The notes below the pieces were generated by a model. The model worked only from the letters and a program-made list of their open reading frames with translations. It was not told the origin of the DNA and did no database searches. From contig NZ_JBBGZW010000001.1 in assembly GCF_037479095.1 (NCBI RefSeq), forward strand, positions 434,001 to 498,000: a stretch of DNA of 64,000 nt, in the 5' to 3' direction. The stretch is from Pantoea nemavictus (GTDB taxonomy: Bacteria; Pseudomonadota; Gammaproteobacteria; Enterobacterales; Enterobacteriaceae). The position numbers and the translations under genes were made by a program. Each line of letters begins with the position of its first letter. Within the stretch, counting starts at the first letter, position 1. This document shows, piece by piece, positions 16,413 to 25,709 of this stretch.

Positions 16413-16430
16413 GTTTGAAGGGGAGAAACC

Positions 16431-17258
16431 ATGTTTGCATGGGTAACGCTGTTAACGCAGCCTGACTATTTTATTGGTGTGAAAGCGCTGCATCGTTCGC
16501 TGAAACGCAGCGAAACACGCTGGCCGCTGATTGTGATGGTGACAGACGCTATCGATCTGGAAACGCGCGAAGCGTTGCAGGCGCTTGGCTGCGTAATCCA
16601 TCCGGTTGAACCGCTGATGCCCAATGCCGAACTAGAGCAGCATTACGCTTCGGCGCAATTTGGCGAAGTGTGGAGCAAGCTGCGCGCGTGGGAGCTGGTC
16701 GACTGCGAGCGCGTGGTGTTTCTGGATGCCGATATGCTGGTGCTGCGCAATATGGACGAGCTGTTCACGCTCGATCTCGGCAAGCATGCGCTGGCGGCGT
16801 GTCACGCCTGTCGCTGCAATCCGAATAAAATCGCCAGTTATCCGGCCAGCTGGCAGACGGAGAATTGTCACTATACGTGGCAGGATCGCGGCGAACCGGC
16901 CCCGTCCACGCTCGATCGCTATCTCAACGGCGGCTTCCTGGTGCTGAAGCCTGATTTGTCGGTGTTTAAGTGGTTACAAGAGAAAGTGGCGGAGATTAGC
17001 GATCTGCGCCGTTATCCCTTCTCCGAGCAGGATTTGCTCAATGAAGTGTTCGAAAATCGCTGGCTGCCGCTGCCCTACATCTACAATGCGCTGAAAACCC
17101 TGCCGTTCCAGCACAGCGCGATGTGGCGCGAAGAAGACGTGAAGAATTTGCACTTCATTCTGGCCAAACCGTGGAAGCGCGATTTGAACCAACCCGAAGC
17201 TGAGCGCGACCGTTACTACGCGCTGGATAAGCTGTGGTGGGAGTTAGCGGCGGAATAA
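16431..17258 (+). CDS. Glycosyltransferase family 8 (glycogenin/galactinol synthase-like)
   Basis: 275 residues, no signal peptide, so cytosolic. A GT8 retaining transferase: N-terminal nucleotide-sugar fold (AWVTLLTQPDYFIGVKALHRSL), metal-binding DAD at residues 99-101 in FLDADMLVLRNMDELF, and LNGGFLVLKPD in the middle. This subgroup looks like the eukaryotic-type glycogenin/galactinol synthases rather than LPS WaaO/WaaJ enzymes. GGGGAG precedes the ATG. Its partner, an aldonolactone oxidase, suggests a small sugar-derived acceptor; this is inference. Confidence 0.78.
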   Translation: MFAWVTLLTQPDYFIGVKALHRSLKRSETRWPLIVMVTDAIDLETREALQALGCVIHPVEPLMPNAELEQHYASAQFGEVWSKLRAWELVDCERVVFLDADMLVLRNMDELFTLDLGKHALAACHACRCNPNKIASYPASWQTENCHYTWQDRGEPAPSTLDRYLNGGFLVLKPDLSVFKWLQEKVAEISDLRRYPFSEQDLLNEVFENRWLPLPYIYNALKTLPFQHSAMWREEDVKNLHFILAKPWKRDLNQPEAERDRYYALDKLWWELAAE

Positions 17259-17267
17259 TTTGGAACA

Positions 17268-17330
17268 GCGCGATAAATCGCGCCGCTACAGGATTGTTCC
17301 CTTATTGTAGCGGCGCAATTCATTGCGCAT
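17268..17330. repeat. Palindrome family C, two facing copies
   Basis: GCGATAAATCGCGCCGCTAC at 17270-17289 and GTAGCGGCGCAATTCATTGC starting at 17308 face each other across about 18 bp. Same family at 28029-28097 and 36695-36734. Confidence 0.8.
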
Positions 17331-17340
17331 AGATTCATAC

Positions 17341-17362
17341 AGGTGCGCACTGCTGCGCACCT
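17341..17362. repeat. Palindrome family B
   Basis: AGGTGCGCA-CTGC-TGCGCACCT, perfect 9-bp arms, between the convergent glycosyltransferase and monooxygenase genes. Confidence 0.85.
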
Positions 17363-17368
17363 GGAGAC

Positions 17369-18391
17369 TTAACGCCAGCCTAACTCGGGCGCGACGTGGG
17401 TGAGGATGCTTTCAATCACGTGCGCACAGTAATCCACGCCGAGCTGATTCGGGATGGTCAACAGCAGCGTATCGGCTTCGGCAATGCCTTCATCCTGCGC
17501 CAGCTGTTGGATCAGCTTATCGGGCTCGGCGGCATAGCTGCGGCCAAAGATGGCGCGGGTTTTCTCGTCGAGGAAACCAACCGAATCCTGATCCTGTCCG
17601 CTGCGGCCAAAGTAGGCGCGGTCGGTGTCGTTGGTCAGCGCAAAGATACTGCGGCTCACTGAGACACGCGGCGTGCGTTGATGTCCCGCGGCTTCCCAGG
17701 CTGCGCGATAGGCTCGAATCTGTTTCGCCTGCTGCACATGGAACGGCTCGCCGGTTTCATCATCTTTCAGGGTAGAGCTTTGCAGGTTCATGCCCTGCTG
17801 TGCCGCCCAAATCGATGTCGCGTTGGAACCGGATCCCCACCAGATACGCTCACGCAAACCGGCCGAGAAGGGCTCAAGACGCAGCAAGCCCGGCGGATTC
17901 GGGAACATCGGCTGTGGATTAGGTTTGGCAAAACCTTCGCCGCGTAGCACTTCCAGCAGCTCTTCGGTGTGACGACGGCCCATATCGGCATCGCTTTCAC
18001 CGTTCTGTGGATCAAAACCAAAGTAACGATAACCTTCAATCACCTGCTCAGGTGAACCCCGGCTCAGACCAAGCTGCAGACGGCCGTTGGAGATCAGATC
18101 CGCCGCGCCTGCATCCTCTGCCATATACAGCGGATTTTCGTAACGCATATCGATAACGCCGGTACCAATTTCGATCTTTTTAGTACGCGCACCCACCGCC
18201 GCCAGCAGCGGGAACGGCGAGCTAAGCTGCCGGGCAAAGTGATGCACGCGGAAATAGGCGCCATCGGCACCCAACTCTTCGGCAGCGACCGCTAAATCAA
18301 TCGATTGCAGCAGCACGTCCTGCGCCGAGCGGGTGGCGGACTGCGATGACGGCGTCCAGTGACCGAAGGATAAAAAGCCAATATTTTTCAT
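17369..18391 (-). CDS. Luciferase-like (LLM) flavin-dependent oxidoreductase
   Basis: 340 residues from the ATG at 18391 (MKNIGFLSFGHWTP), which has GAGGAG upstream; the frame continues eight codons farther without a better site. Landmarks of the bacterial luciferase superfamily: AAEELGADGAYFRVHHFARQLSSPFPLLAA, KIEIGTGVIDMRYENPLYMAEDAGAADLISNGRLQLGLSRGSP split over residues 60-125. The subgroup is the short LLM class, different from the two NtaA/SnaA-type enzymes in this window. Monocistronic, divergent from the desaturase gene; substrate unknown. Confidence 0.82.
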   Translation of the reverse strand: MKNIGFLSFGHWTPSSQSATRSAQDVLLQSIDLAVAAEELGADGAYFRVHHFARQLSSPFPLLAAVGARTKKIEIGTGVIDMRYENPLYMAEDAGAADLISNGRLQLGLSRGSPEQVIEGYRYFGFDPQNGESDADMGRRHTEELLEVLRGEGFAKPNPQPMFPNPPGLLRLEPFSAGLRERIWWGSGSNATSIWAAQQGMNLQSSTLKDDETGEPFHVQQAKQIRAYRAAWEAAGHQRTPRVSVSRSIFALTNDTDRAYFGRSGQDQDSVGFLDEKTRAIFGRSYAAEPDKLIQQLAQDEGIAEADTLLLTIPNQLGVDYCAHVIESILTHVAPELGWR

Positions 18392-18596
18392 GCTGAAATT
18401 CTCCTCGTGAGCCACGCAGGCCCGAACGTTTTCAATGCAGCAAGGTTACGCCAGACCCGAGATGACTGATAGCCAATAGATTTCGCGCGCTTCATCAACT
18501 TTTTTGCATAAGTAAGAAAAAGAGATTCTTTGTGATGATCACCGTTATCAATCATCTTTGGCAGCATATTCCCGCTTTAGCAGGTTCAGTAGGGTT

Positions 18597-19664
18597 ATGA
18601 GTAAAGGGACAGCGGCTTATCTCAATACGCAACAGCGCGAGGTGATACATCAACTGGCGCGCAGCTGGCTGTGGCGCAGCGAACTGCCGACATGGCTATT
18701 AATGGTGGTGATCTATAGCGGCTGGTTTGCCAGCGTCATCTACTGGCAAACGTTGGGATTAACCGTCAGCACGCTGCTGCTGATCCTTTTCACTACCTGG
18801 TATATGTCGCTGCAGCACGAGCTGATTCACGGCCATCCAACGCGCTTTCCCCGCCTCAACCAGTTGTTCGGCACGCTGCCGCTGGCGGTGTGGTATCCCT
18901 ATGGTCTATATCGTGATTCGCATCTGGCGCATCATCGTAATCACACCCTGACCGATCCCGACGAAGATCCTGAAACCTATTACCTTGCGCCGGAACGCTG
19001 GGCGCAGCTCAAGCCGTGGCAGCAGCAGGTGATTCATCTACGCAATACCTTTCCCGGGCGTTTGCTGCTGGGTCCGCTGCTGGACATGGCCGCGACCATC
19101 AAAACCTGCGTAAACGCCTTTAGTCAACGTGATAAACCTGCCATGGCGATGTGGATCAGCCATTTCACACTGCTGAGCGGACTGTTTTACTGGATGACGC
19201 AGCAGGGCTTCTCGCCGCTGTGGTTGGTGCTGGCGGTAAGTTATCCGGCGCTAATGCTGACCAAAGTGCGCTCATTCTACGAACATCGCGCAGAAGAAGA
19301 ACCGCTGGCACGGTCGGTGAATAACGAAGCCGCGCTGCCGTGGCGCCTGCTGTTCCTCAATCTCAACTATCATTCTGTACATCACGATCTGCCCGGTTTG
19401 CCGTGGTATGGCCTGCGCAAAGTCTATTTGCTGTATCGCGATGGCTACCATGTTCGTAATCACGGTTTTCGCGTCGCCGGTTATGGCGAATGGTTGACGC
19501 GCTTCTGGCGCAAATCGGTCGAGGTTAATGCCCATCCGGGCACGCAAAAGGATGCACAGGATGCCCATCATTTCGTTACCGATGTACGACATCAATCATC
19601 AGGCTACCGTCGGCCTGACCGCAGCGCTAACGACGCTGCTGCTGCAACGCGACGTGCCGGCTGA
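18597..19664 (+). CDS. Membrane fatty-acid desaturase family protein
   Basis: Non-haem di-iron membrane enzyme, 355 residues from the ATG at 18597 (a TTG start at 18558 is less likely). Three His boxes: HELIHGH (residues 74-80), HLAHHRNH (109-116) and HSVHHD in the second half, between hydrophobic segments at about 32-70 and 185-215. Substrate cannot be told; lipid or terpenoid desaturation/hydroxylation are both possible. The last 34 residues (from about 322) overlap the next gene in another frame and are Arg/Ala-rich, unlike the rest, so the tail may be a recent read-through extension. Confidence 0.82.
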   Translation: MSKGTAAYLNTQQREVIHQLARSWLWRSELPTWLLMVVIYSGWFASVIYWQTLGLTVSTLLLILFTTWYMSLQHELIHGHPTRFPRLNQLFGTLPLAVWYPYGLYRDSHLAHHRNHTLTDPDEDPETYYLAPERWAQLKPWQQQVIHLRNTFPGRLLLGPLLDMAATIKTCVNAFSQRDKPAMAMWISHFTLLSGLFYWMTQQGFSPLWLVLAVSYPALMLTKVRSFYEHRAEEEPLARSVNNEAALPWRLLFLNLNYHSVHHDLPGLPWYGLRKVYLLYRDGYHVRNHGFRVAGYGEWLTRFWRKSVEVNAHPGTQKDAQDAHHFVTDVRHQSSGYRRPDRSANDAAAATRRAG

Positions 19665-20346
19665 GGTCGCGTGGCCGCAGGATTTACTGCCGCACTGGCG
19701 TGATGACAATGTGTTGCTGAGCCAAACCTGCGGCTATCCGCTGGTCGATCTGCTGCCGGATGTGCAGCTGGTTGGTACCTTTCAGTCAAGCGCACAAGGC
19801 TGCGACGGACTGCGCTATCGCAGCTGGCTGGTAGCGCGCCGCGAAGACGAGCAGCTGATGCTGAGTGATTTTCGCGGACGGCGTGCGGTGTGCAACAGCA
19901 ACGATTCTCACTCCGGCTTTAATGCGCTGCGCTACGTAATTGCGCCGCTGGCGCACGCTGGCAGATTCTTTAGCGCAACCCACTTTAGCGGCAGCCATCG
20001 GCAATCGCTGGCGGCGCTGCGTTGCGGCCAGGCGGATATCGCCGCCATCGACTGCATCACCTGGGCGCTGCTGCGCCGCAATTTCCCGGAGGAGCTGGCG
20101 GGGCTGGAGATTATCGGCGAAACGCCGCTGTGCGCCGCGCTGCCGCTGATTACCTCCGCCAAAACCGATGCGGCAACGCTGGTGAAACTGCGCAGTGCGC
20201 TGAAGGAACTGACCAGCGATCGGCGTTATCAGGATCTGCTGGATGAGAGTTTGATTGGCGGGTTCAGCGTCACCGATCGGGCGTTTTATGCTGAAGTAAA
20301 AGCGTGGAAAGATTACGCCGAGGTGCACGGCGTAACGACGTTGTAA
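19561..20346 (+). CDS. PhnD-like substrate-binding domain protein
   Basis: 261 residues of the PhnD-like (phosphate/phosphite/phosphonate binding) family: MPIISLPMYDINHQ at the start, LLSQTCGYPLVDLL, CDGLRYRSWLVARREDEQ, NSNDSHSGFNALRYVIAP and GQADIAAIDCITWALLRR. No signal peptide, so it is probably not a classical periplasmic binding protein. The ATG at 19561 matches the usual N-terminus of the family (SLPMYD close to residue 1). It overlaps the desaturase gene by 104 bp. No phosphonate transporter or lyase gene is nearby. Confidence 0.78.
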   Translation: MPIISLPMYDINHQATVGLTAALTTLLLQRDVPAEVAWPQDLLPHWRDDNVLLSQTCGYPLVDLLPDVQLVGTFQSSAQGCDGLRYRSWLVARREDEQLMLSDFRGRRAVCNSNDSHSGFNALRYVIAPLAHAGRFFSATHFSGSHRQSLAALRCGQADIAAIDCITWALLRRNFPEELAGLEIIGETPLCAALPLITSAKTDAATLVKLRSALKELTSDRRYQDLLDESLIGGFSVTDRAFYAEVKAWKDYAEVHGVTTL

Positions 20347-20352
20347 TGTCCA

Positions 20353-20372
20353 GGTGCGCATGAATGCGCACC
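20353..20372. repeat. Palindrome family B
   Basis: GGTGCGCATGAATGCGCACC directly after the PhnD-like gene, followed by CCTACAG and a GGTCTCCATTTATGG half copy of family A. Confidence 0.82.
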
Positions 20373-20921
20373 CTACAGTAGGGTCTCCATTTATGGCGTA
20401 ATGCCGATCAGTTAAGCGCTGAGCGACTTTCGTTCGCCATCGGCTGAGGCAGTTTCAGCTATGCCGTGCGGCGACCGAGAAGAGGACGCCTGGCCGCGCC
20501 CTCTTCACTCCCGGGCCCTGCGCCAGCCCATCCCGCCGCTTCGCGGTGCCTTCACTCCCTCACGATTCCTGACGGACCAGCGGCGATTCGCTCCTGCTCA
20601 GCGCCGCCTCTCGCCGCATCCCTGCGGCTCGCCCTGGAATCCCTCACTCGCTCAGCGGGTTGGGATGTCGCCTCAACGCGCGCGCTGCAGCAGCAATGCC
20701 TATTCCTGAATCATCATTGCTGTAACGCCTGTAGGGTCGCCATTCATGGCGACCAGGTAACCCACAATCTTCAGCCTGCAAAATTTCAAACCAGATACGG
20801 TAATGACAGGCGATGGTGTTGGGCGCTATCCGCAGCGCCGAGCGCAGAGGGACGGCCAGGATGAGCCGACACGACGTCGGCGAAAGCGCGGCATGAGCCA
20901 GGGATGGCGACCGGGCAAACA
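20373..20921. repeat. 575-bp non-coding stretch with palindrome family A and unexplained GC-rich sequence
   Basis: Family A palindrome at 20735-20754 (GGTCGCCATTCATGGCGACC). The flanking parts, about 20440-20710 and 20790-20910, are GC-rich with stretches such as CGCAGCGCCGAGCGCAGAGG. Open frames exist on both strands (for example 20644-20925 minus) but lack ribosome-binding sites and have low-complexity R/A/P/S-rich products, so I do not call a gene. The texture suggests a dispersed intergenic element. Confidence 0.4.
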
Positions 20922-22259
20922 TCACGCCACCTGCTGACTTCCGCGCTGCACCGCGAACTGGTTCTCTGGCTCGGCCAGCCCGAGATTTTCCCGCAGCGTC
21001 TCGCCTTCATACTCATTGCGATAGATACCGCGCGCCTGCAGCAGTGGAATCACCTGCGCCACAAAATCATCAAACGCCGTTGGCGTGCCGCCGCGCACGA
21101 TGAAGCCGTCGGTGGCGCCGGCCAGGAACCAGTCTGCCAGCCCGTCCGCCACCTGCTCTGCCGTACCAAGGAAACTCGGGCGCGGCGTGGCCTCCTCCAG
21201 CGCCGTCTGGCGCAGCGTTAAGCCGCGAGCATGCGCATTCTGTTTAATCTTATCGGTGGTGCTGCGGAAGCTGTTCGCGCCCAATTCGCCAATATCCGGG
21301 AAGGGTTCATCCAGCGCGTACTGACTGAAATCGTGATGCTCAAAGTAGCGGCCAAGATACTCCAGCGCTTTATCGATGGTCACCAGCTCGGCAGTTTGCT
21401 GATAGCGGCGTTCGGCATCCTGTTCCGTTTCACCGATAATCACGCTGATGCCCTGAAACACACGAATATCATCCGCATCGCGGCCGCGCGCCACCAGACG
21501 ACGGCGCACGTCTTCGCGGAACTCACGCGCCTGCTCCAGCGTTTCCTGGCGCGTGTAGATGGCATCGGCGGCTTCGGCGGCGAAAGCTTTACCCGCTTCA
21601 GACGCGCCCGCCTGGAACACAATCGGACGTCCCTGCGGCGAACGCCCAACGTTCAGCGGTCCCTGCACCGAGAAGTAGTGGCCTTTATGGTTCAGCGTAT
21701 GCAGCTTGTCGGCGGCGAAGAACTCGCCGCTGTGCTTATCTCGCACAAACGCATCGCCCTCCCACGAATCCCACAACCCTTTGACCACCTGCAAATATTC
21801 GCTGGCCACGCGATAGCGCTCGTCGTGCTCCGGATGGCTGCTGCGTGAGAAGTTTTTCGCCGAACCTTCCAGCGGCGAGGTCACCACGTTCCAGCCTTGA
21901 CCGCCGCTCAGGTGGTCAAGGCTGGCGAACTGGCGCGCCACGGTGAACGGCTCGCTGTAGGAGGTGGAGAGCGTGGCGACCAGACCGATGTTTTTCGTCA
22001 CCAGCGACAGCGCCGACAGCAAAGTGATGGGTTCGAAGCGATTGAGGAAGTGCGGAATCGACTGCGGCGTAATGTACAAGCCGTCGGCGACGAACAGGAA
22101 ATCAATCTTCGCCTGCTCCGCTTTACGCGCCAGATCCAGCACGTAATCAACGTTGATGCTGGCATCCGCCACCGCATCGGGATGACGCCATGCCGACATG
22201 TTGCCGGATACGCCCTGAATAATCGCGCCCAGTCGCAGCTGGCGTTGTGTTTGACTCAT
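20922..22259 (-). CDS. FMN-dependent monooxygenase, NtaA/SnaA/DszA/SoxA family (second)
   Basis: 445 residues, same family as the enzyme at 8844-10148 but clearly distinct. Landmarks: [20 protein letters not shown] at the N-terminus, [65 protein letters not shown], and [17 protein letters not shown]-type site upstream of the ATG at 22259. Last gene of the Dpp-like transporter operon, 11 bp after the ATPase gene, so its substrate probably arrives through that importer. A flavin reductase partner is not in the window. Confidence 0.85.
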   Translation of the reverse strand: MSQTQRQLRLGAIIQGVSGNMSAWRHPDAVADASINVDYVLDLARKAEQAKIDFLFVADGLYITPQSIPHFLNRFEPITLLSALSLVTKNIGLVATLSTSYSEPFTVARQFASLDHLSGGQGWNVVTSPLEGSAKNFSRSSHPEHDERYRVASEYLQVVKGLWDSWEGDAFVRDKHSGEFFAADKLHTLNHKGHYFSVQGPLNVGRSPQGRPIVFQAGASEAGKAFAAEAADAIYTRQETLEQAREFREDVRRRLVARGRDADDIRVFQGISVIIGETEQDAERRYQQTAELVTIDKALEYLGRYFEHHDFSQYALDEPFPDIGELGANSFRSTTDKIKQNAHARGLTLRQTALEEATPRPSFLGTAEQVADGLADWFLAGATDGFIVRGGTPTAFDDFVAQVIPLLQARGIYRNEYEGETLRENLGLAEPENQFAVQRGSQQVA

Positions 22260-22269
22260 TCTGCTCTCC

Positions 22270-23877
22270 TTAATATGCGTGTGCGGGCTGCCAGTCGGGG
22301 ATCACCGGCAGCGCCTGTAACAGTTTTTGCGTCCACGGATGCTGCGGCGCGGCGAATACCTGCTGCAGCGCGCCGCTCTCCACCACTTGTCCGTTCTGCA
22401 TCACCAGCACACGATCCGCGAGGTGCTGGATCACGCCGAGATCGTGCGAAATAAACAGCAGCGCGGTGCCGTGCTCAGCCTGCATATCGGCCAGCAGATC
22501 CAGCACCTGCGCCTGCACCGAAACATCCAGCGCGCTTACCGGCTCATCGGCCACCAGCAGCGCCGGATTAGGTGCAAAAGCGCGCGCTATTGCCACGCGC
22601 TGGCGCTGCCCGCCGGACAGCTGCTGCGGATAGCGCTGCAGAAAGCGGTCGCCGAGCTGCACTTCGTCCAGCAGCTGGCGCACGCGCTGACGTCGCGCAT
22701 CGCCATAAATACCGGCGCTGTCGAGGCTTTCACCGATGATTTTTTCCACCGTGTAACGCGGATCGAAGGAGCTGAACGGGTCTTGCGCGATCAGCTGTAG
22801 GCGCGCACGCCGGGCGCGGCGCGCTTTCTCCGGCAGACGATCCCAGCGCTCACCTTCCAGCAGCAGCGTGCCGCTATCCGGTTCGGTTAAGCCCATCACC
22901 ACTTTCACCAGCGAGGTTTTACCCGAGCCGGATTCACCGACTACGCCAAGCGTTTCGCCGGCATGCAGCGTGAAGTTAATGTCATTTAGCACCAGTCGAT
23001 CGCCGTAGGCTTTGTGCAGGCCGATGCCTTCCAGCAGCGGCGCGTGGCTGCGTTGTGGCCGTGGCGGCAGCGGCGTTGGCTCGGCGGCGCTAAGGCGTAA
23101 ACCGCGCGTGGCGGGCGTCGGCACCGCACGCAGCAGACGCTGTGTCCAGGCGTGTTGCGGGCGTTGCAGCAGCGGGCCGCTGTGGCCCTGCTCCACCACT
23201 TCGCCATCACGCATCACCAGCACGCGATCCGCCAACTCGGCAACCACCGCCAAATCGTGGCTGATCAACAGCAGGCCGTGCCCGTCACGCCGCCGCTGCG
23301 CCAGCAGCTGCAGAATCTGGCGCTGTACCGTCATGTCCAGCGCGGTGGTCGGTTCATCGGCAATCAATAACGTCGGCGTACCCGCCAGCGCGGTGGCAAT
23401 CAGCGCACGCTGACGCTGGCCGCCCGAAAGCTGATGCGGATAACGTTCCAGTCGGCTCTCCGCATCGTGAATGCCCGCCGCCTTCAGCAATTCGATGCTT
23501 TTATCCTGCAGATTGCCGCGATGTCCGACGGCGCTTAACGCATCGCCCAGCTGCTGACCAATGCGGCGTAGCGGATCGAGCGACACCAGCGCATCCTGCA
23601 ACACATAGCCAATGCGGCGACCGCGCAGCGCGCGCCAGTCGCTGCGGCTGGCATGGCGCATATCGCGCCCGTCGATGGTGAATCGGTCGGCCGTGACGAT
23701 GGCCCCTTCCGGCAACAGGCCGAGCAGGCTGCGCGCGGTGAGGGTTTTGCCGGATCCGGACTCCCCCACCAGCGCCACCGATTCTCCCGCCGCCACCTGC
23801 AGGCTGAGATTCTTCACCACCTGCTGTGGACCGAAGCGAATCGAGAGATTGTGGATATCAATAAATGGCTGACTCAT
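22270..23877 (-). CDS. Fused dipeptide/nickel-type ABC transporter ATPase (DppD-DppF fusion)
   Basis: 535 residues with two complete ABC domains (about 1-255 and 275-530), as in GsiA or YejF. Domain 1: [35 protein letters not shown]. Domain 2: [39 protein letters not shown]. Overlaps the DppC-like gene by 4 bp (ATGA). It powers the importer formed with the two permeases and the family-5 binding proteins. Confidence 0.92.
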   Translation of the reverse strand: MSQPFIDIHNLSIRFGPQQVVKNLSLQVAAGESVALVGESGSGKTLTARSLLGLLPEGAIVTADRFTIDGRDMRHASRSDWRALRGRRIGYVLQDALVSLDPLRRIGQQLGDALSAVGHRGNLQDKSIELLKAAGIHDAESRLERYPHQLSGGQRQRALIATALAGTPTLLIADEPTTALDMTVQRQILQLLAQRRRDGHGLLLISHDLAVVAELADRVLVMRDGEVVEQGHSGPLLQRPQHAWTQRLLRAVPTPATRGLRLSAAEPTPLPPRPQRSHAPLLEGIGLHKAYGDRLVLNDINFTLHAGETLGVVGESGSGKTSLVKVVMGLTEPDSGTLLLEGERWDRLPEKARRARRARLQLIAQDPFSSFDPRYTVEKIIGESLDSAGIYGDARRQRVRQLLDEVQLGDRFLQRYPQQLSGGQRQRVAIARAFAPNPALLVADEPVSALDVSVQAQVLDLLADMQAEHGTALLFISHDLGVIQHLADRVLVMQNGQVVESGALQQVFAAPQHPWTQKLLQALPVIPDWQPAHAY

Positions 23878-24707
23878 GCTGAGCGTCCTTCAAAACGTGC
23901 CTGCCAGTAACGGCCCAGCGTGTTAACCGCAATCACCGTCAGCGTGATGAACACGCCCGGCCACACCGCAATCCACCAGGCATTACGCAGATAGTTGCGC
24001 CCTTCCGCCAGCATCAGGCCCCATTCGGCCGTCGGCGGCTGCGGCCCCATGCCGAGAAAACTCAAGCCGGCAGTGCCGATAATCGCGGTGCCAAGTCCGA
24101 GCGTCGCCAGTGCCGGAACCTGCGCAATGGCGTGCGGCAGAATATGGCGGGTGATCAGCGTAAAGCGTGACAAACCAAAGGTGCGCGCCTGTTCGACGTA
24201 GCCAGACGTCATCACGCTGTAGGTTTGGGCGCGCACCACGCGGGCAAAGCGCGGCACCGATGCCACACCGAGCGCGATGATCAGGTTATTCGTACCGGGG
24301 CCGGTAAAGGCGATCAGCATCAGCGCCAGCAGCAGATCGGGAAAGGCGGAAATCACATCCACTGCGCGGCTTAGCAGCTCATCAACCACGCCACGCGCCA
24401 GCGCGGCCGCCAGCCCGAGCAAGGTGCCGAACACCACCGCCAGCGCCATTGCCGCTACGCTTATCAGCAGCGAATAGCGGCTGCCATAAATCACGCGCGT
24501 GAGCAGATCGCGTCCGAGCTGATCGGTGCCGAGCCAGTGCTGCGCCGACGGCGGCAGCTGGGCGTTGACCGGATCGGCCAGCAGTGGATCGCTATGCGCC
24601 AGCCACTGCGGCGCGATCACCGCGGCAGCCAGCACCAGCAGAAACAGAATGGCAGCCCATACCGCGGCGGGCAGAGCAACCGGCAGGCGTTGCAGCGCGG
24701 CAATCAT
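23874..24707 (-). CDS. DppC-like ABC transporter permease
   Basis: 277 residues from the ATG at 24707, which overlaps the DppB-like stop by 4 bp and has GGGGAG upstream (the frame is open to 24743 but that start lies inside the preceding gene). Six hydrophobic segments; LAHSDPLLADPVNAQLPPS and HWLGTDQLGRDLLTRVIYGSR are the canonical DppC/OppC N-terminal motif, and the EAA loop is EQARTFGLSRFTLITRHILPHA. Confidence 0.9.
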   Translation of the reverse strand: MIAALQRLPVALPAAVWAAILFLLVLAAAVIAPQWLAHSDPLLADPVNAQLPPSAQHWLGTDQLGRDLLTRVIYGSRYSLLISVAAMALAVVFGTLLGLAAALARGVVDELLSRAVDVISAFPDLLLALMLIAFTGPGTNNLIIALGVASVPRFARVVRAQTYSVMTSGYVEQARTFGLSRFTLITRHILPHAIAQVPALATLGLGTAIIGTAGLSFLGMGPQPPTAEWGLMLAEGRNYLRNAWWIAVWPGVFITLTVIAVNTLGRYWQARFEGRSA

Positions 24708-25696
24708 GATTTGCTCTCCCCACGCAGACGGGGATCGATCCACAGCGACAGGATGTCGACTAAGGTGCTCATCACCACGTAGATCAGCGCCGACAGAATC
24801 GCCACCGCCAACACCACCGGTAGATCCTGCGCCAGCACCGCATCCACCGTTAATTTACCGAGCCCGGGACGTCCAAACACCTGCTCGGTGATCACCGCAC
24901 CGCTGAGTAAGCCGCCCACCAGCCAGCCGGTTAAGGTCACTGCCGGCAGCGCCGCATGGCGCAGCGCGTGACGCAGCCGGATGGTGCTTTCACCCACGCC
25001 CCACGCGCGCAGCGTCAAGGTGAACGGCGCATCCAGCGCGCGCTCCAGTTCGCGGCGCAGCAGCTGGGCAATCACGGCGCCCTGCGCCAGGCCAAGCGCC
25101 AGCGCCGGCAGCACCAGCGACGACAGCGAGCGATCGCCCGCCACCGGGAACCAGCGCAGCGTAAAGCTGAAAATAAACAGCAGCACAATGCCCATCCAGA
25201 ACGAGGGCGTGGAGGCCAACAGCAGTTCAACCGCGTTAGCGATGCGGCGGCCGATGCGCCGATGCGCTGTGCCGACGGCAATCGCCACCGCAAACAGGAT
25301 GCTGACCAGCAGCGCTGCCAGCGTCAGTTTGATGGTGGGCCATAACTGCGTTGCCAGCAGATGGCTGACTTCCGTGTTGAGCATATAAGAACGGCCAAAG
25401 TCGCCGTGCAGCACGCGCCACATGTAGTGCAGATACTGCCACCACAGCGGCTGGTTCAGGCCCCATTCGGCGCGGATCGCCGCCTCAATTGCCGGGGTGC
25501 GCAGCTGCTCACCAATCAGCAGGCTGACAATATCCCCCGGCGCCAGATGCACGCCGAGAAAAGCCAGCGATACCGCCGCCCACAGCACCAGTACGCCGCC
25601 CAGCAGACGGCTGACAATGCGGCGCGTTAAATCGCTGCGCCACACCGATGGCCGCCGCGCGCGTGGCGTGCGGGTGACAATGCTTTCCAGACTCAT
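24704..25696 (-). CDS. DppB-like ABC transporter permease
   Basis: 330 residues from the ATG at 25696 (MSLESIVTRTPRARRP) with a perfect AGGAGG box; the frame runs open upstream through the binding-protein gene, which is a shadow. Landmarks: LGVHLAPGDIVSLLIGEQ, AEWGLNQPLWWQYLHYMWRVLHGDFGRSY split over residues 60-95, and PALALGLAQGAVIAQLLRREL. An unusually long basic N-terminus (about 28 residues) precedes the first membrane segment. Confidence 0.9.
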   Translation of the reverse strand: MSLESIVTRTPRARRPSVWRSDLTRRIVSRLLGGVLVLWAAVSLAFLGVHLAPGDIVSLLIGEQLRTPAIEAAIRAEWGLNQPLWWQYLHYMWRVLHGDFGRSYMLNTEVSHLLATQLWPTIKLTLAALLVSILFAVAIAVGTAHRRIGRRIANAVELLLASTPSFWMGIVLLFIFSFTLRWFPVAGDRSLSSLVLPALALGLAQGAVIAQLLRRELERALDAPFTLTLRAWGVGESTIRLRHALRHAALPAVTLTGWLVGGLLSGAVITEQVFGRPGLGKLTVDAVLAQDLPVVLAVAILSALIYVVMSTLVDILSLWIDPRLRGESKS

Positions 25697-25709
25697 CTTC
25701 GCCTCCTGA

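Noticed and set aside
20644..20925. 93-codon ORF in the gap before the second monooxygenase
   Set aside because: No ribosome-binding site, overlaps a palindrome and looks like a translated intergenic repeat.
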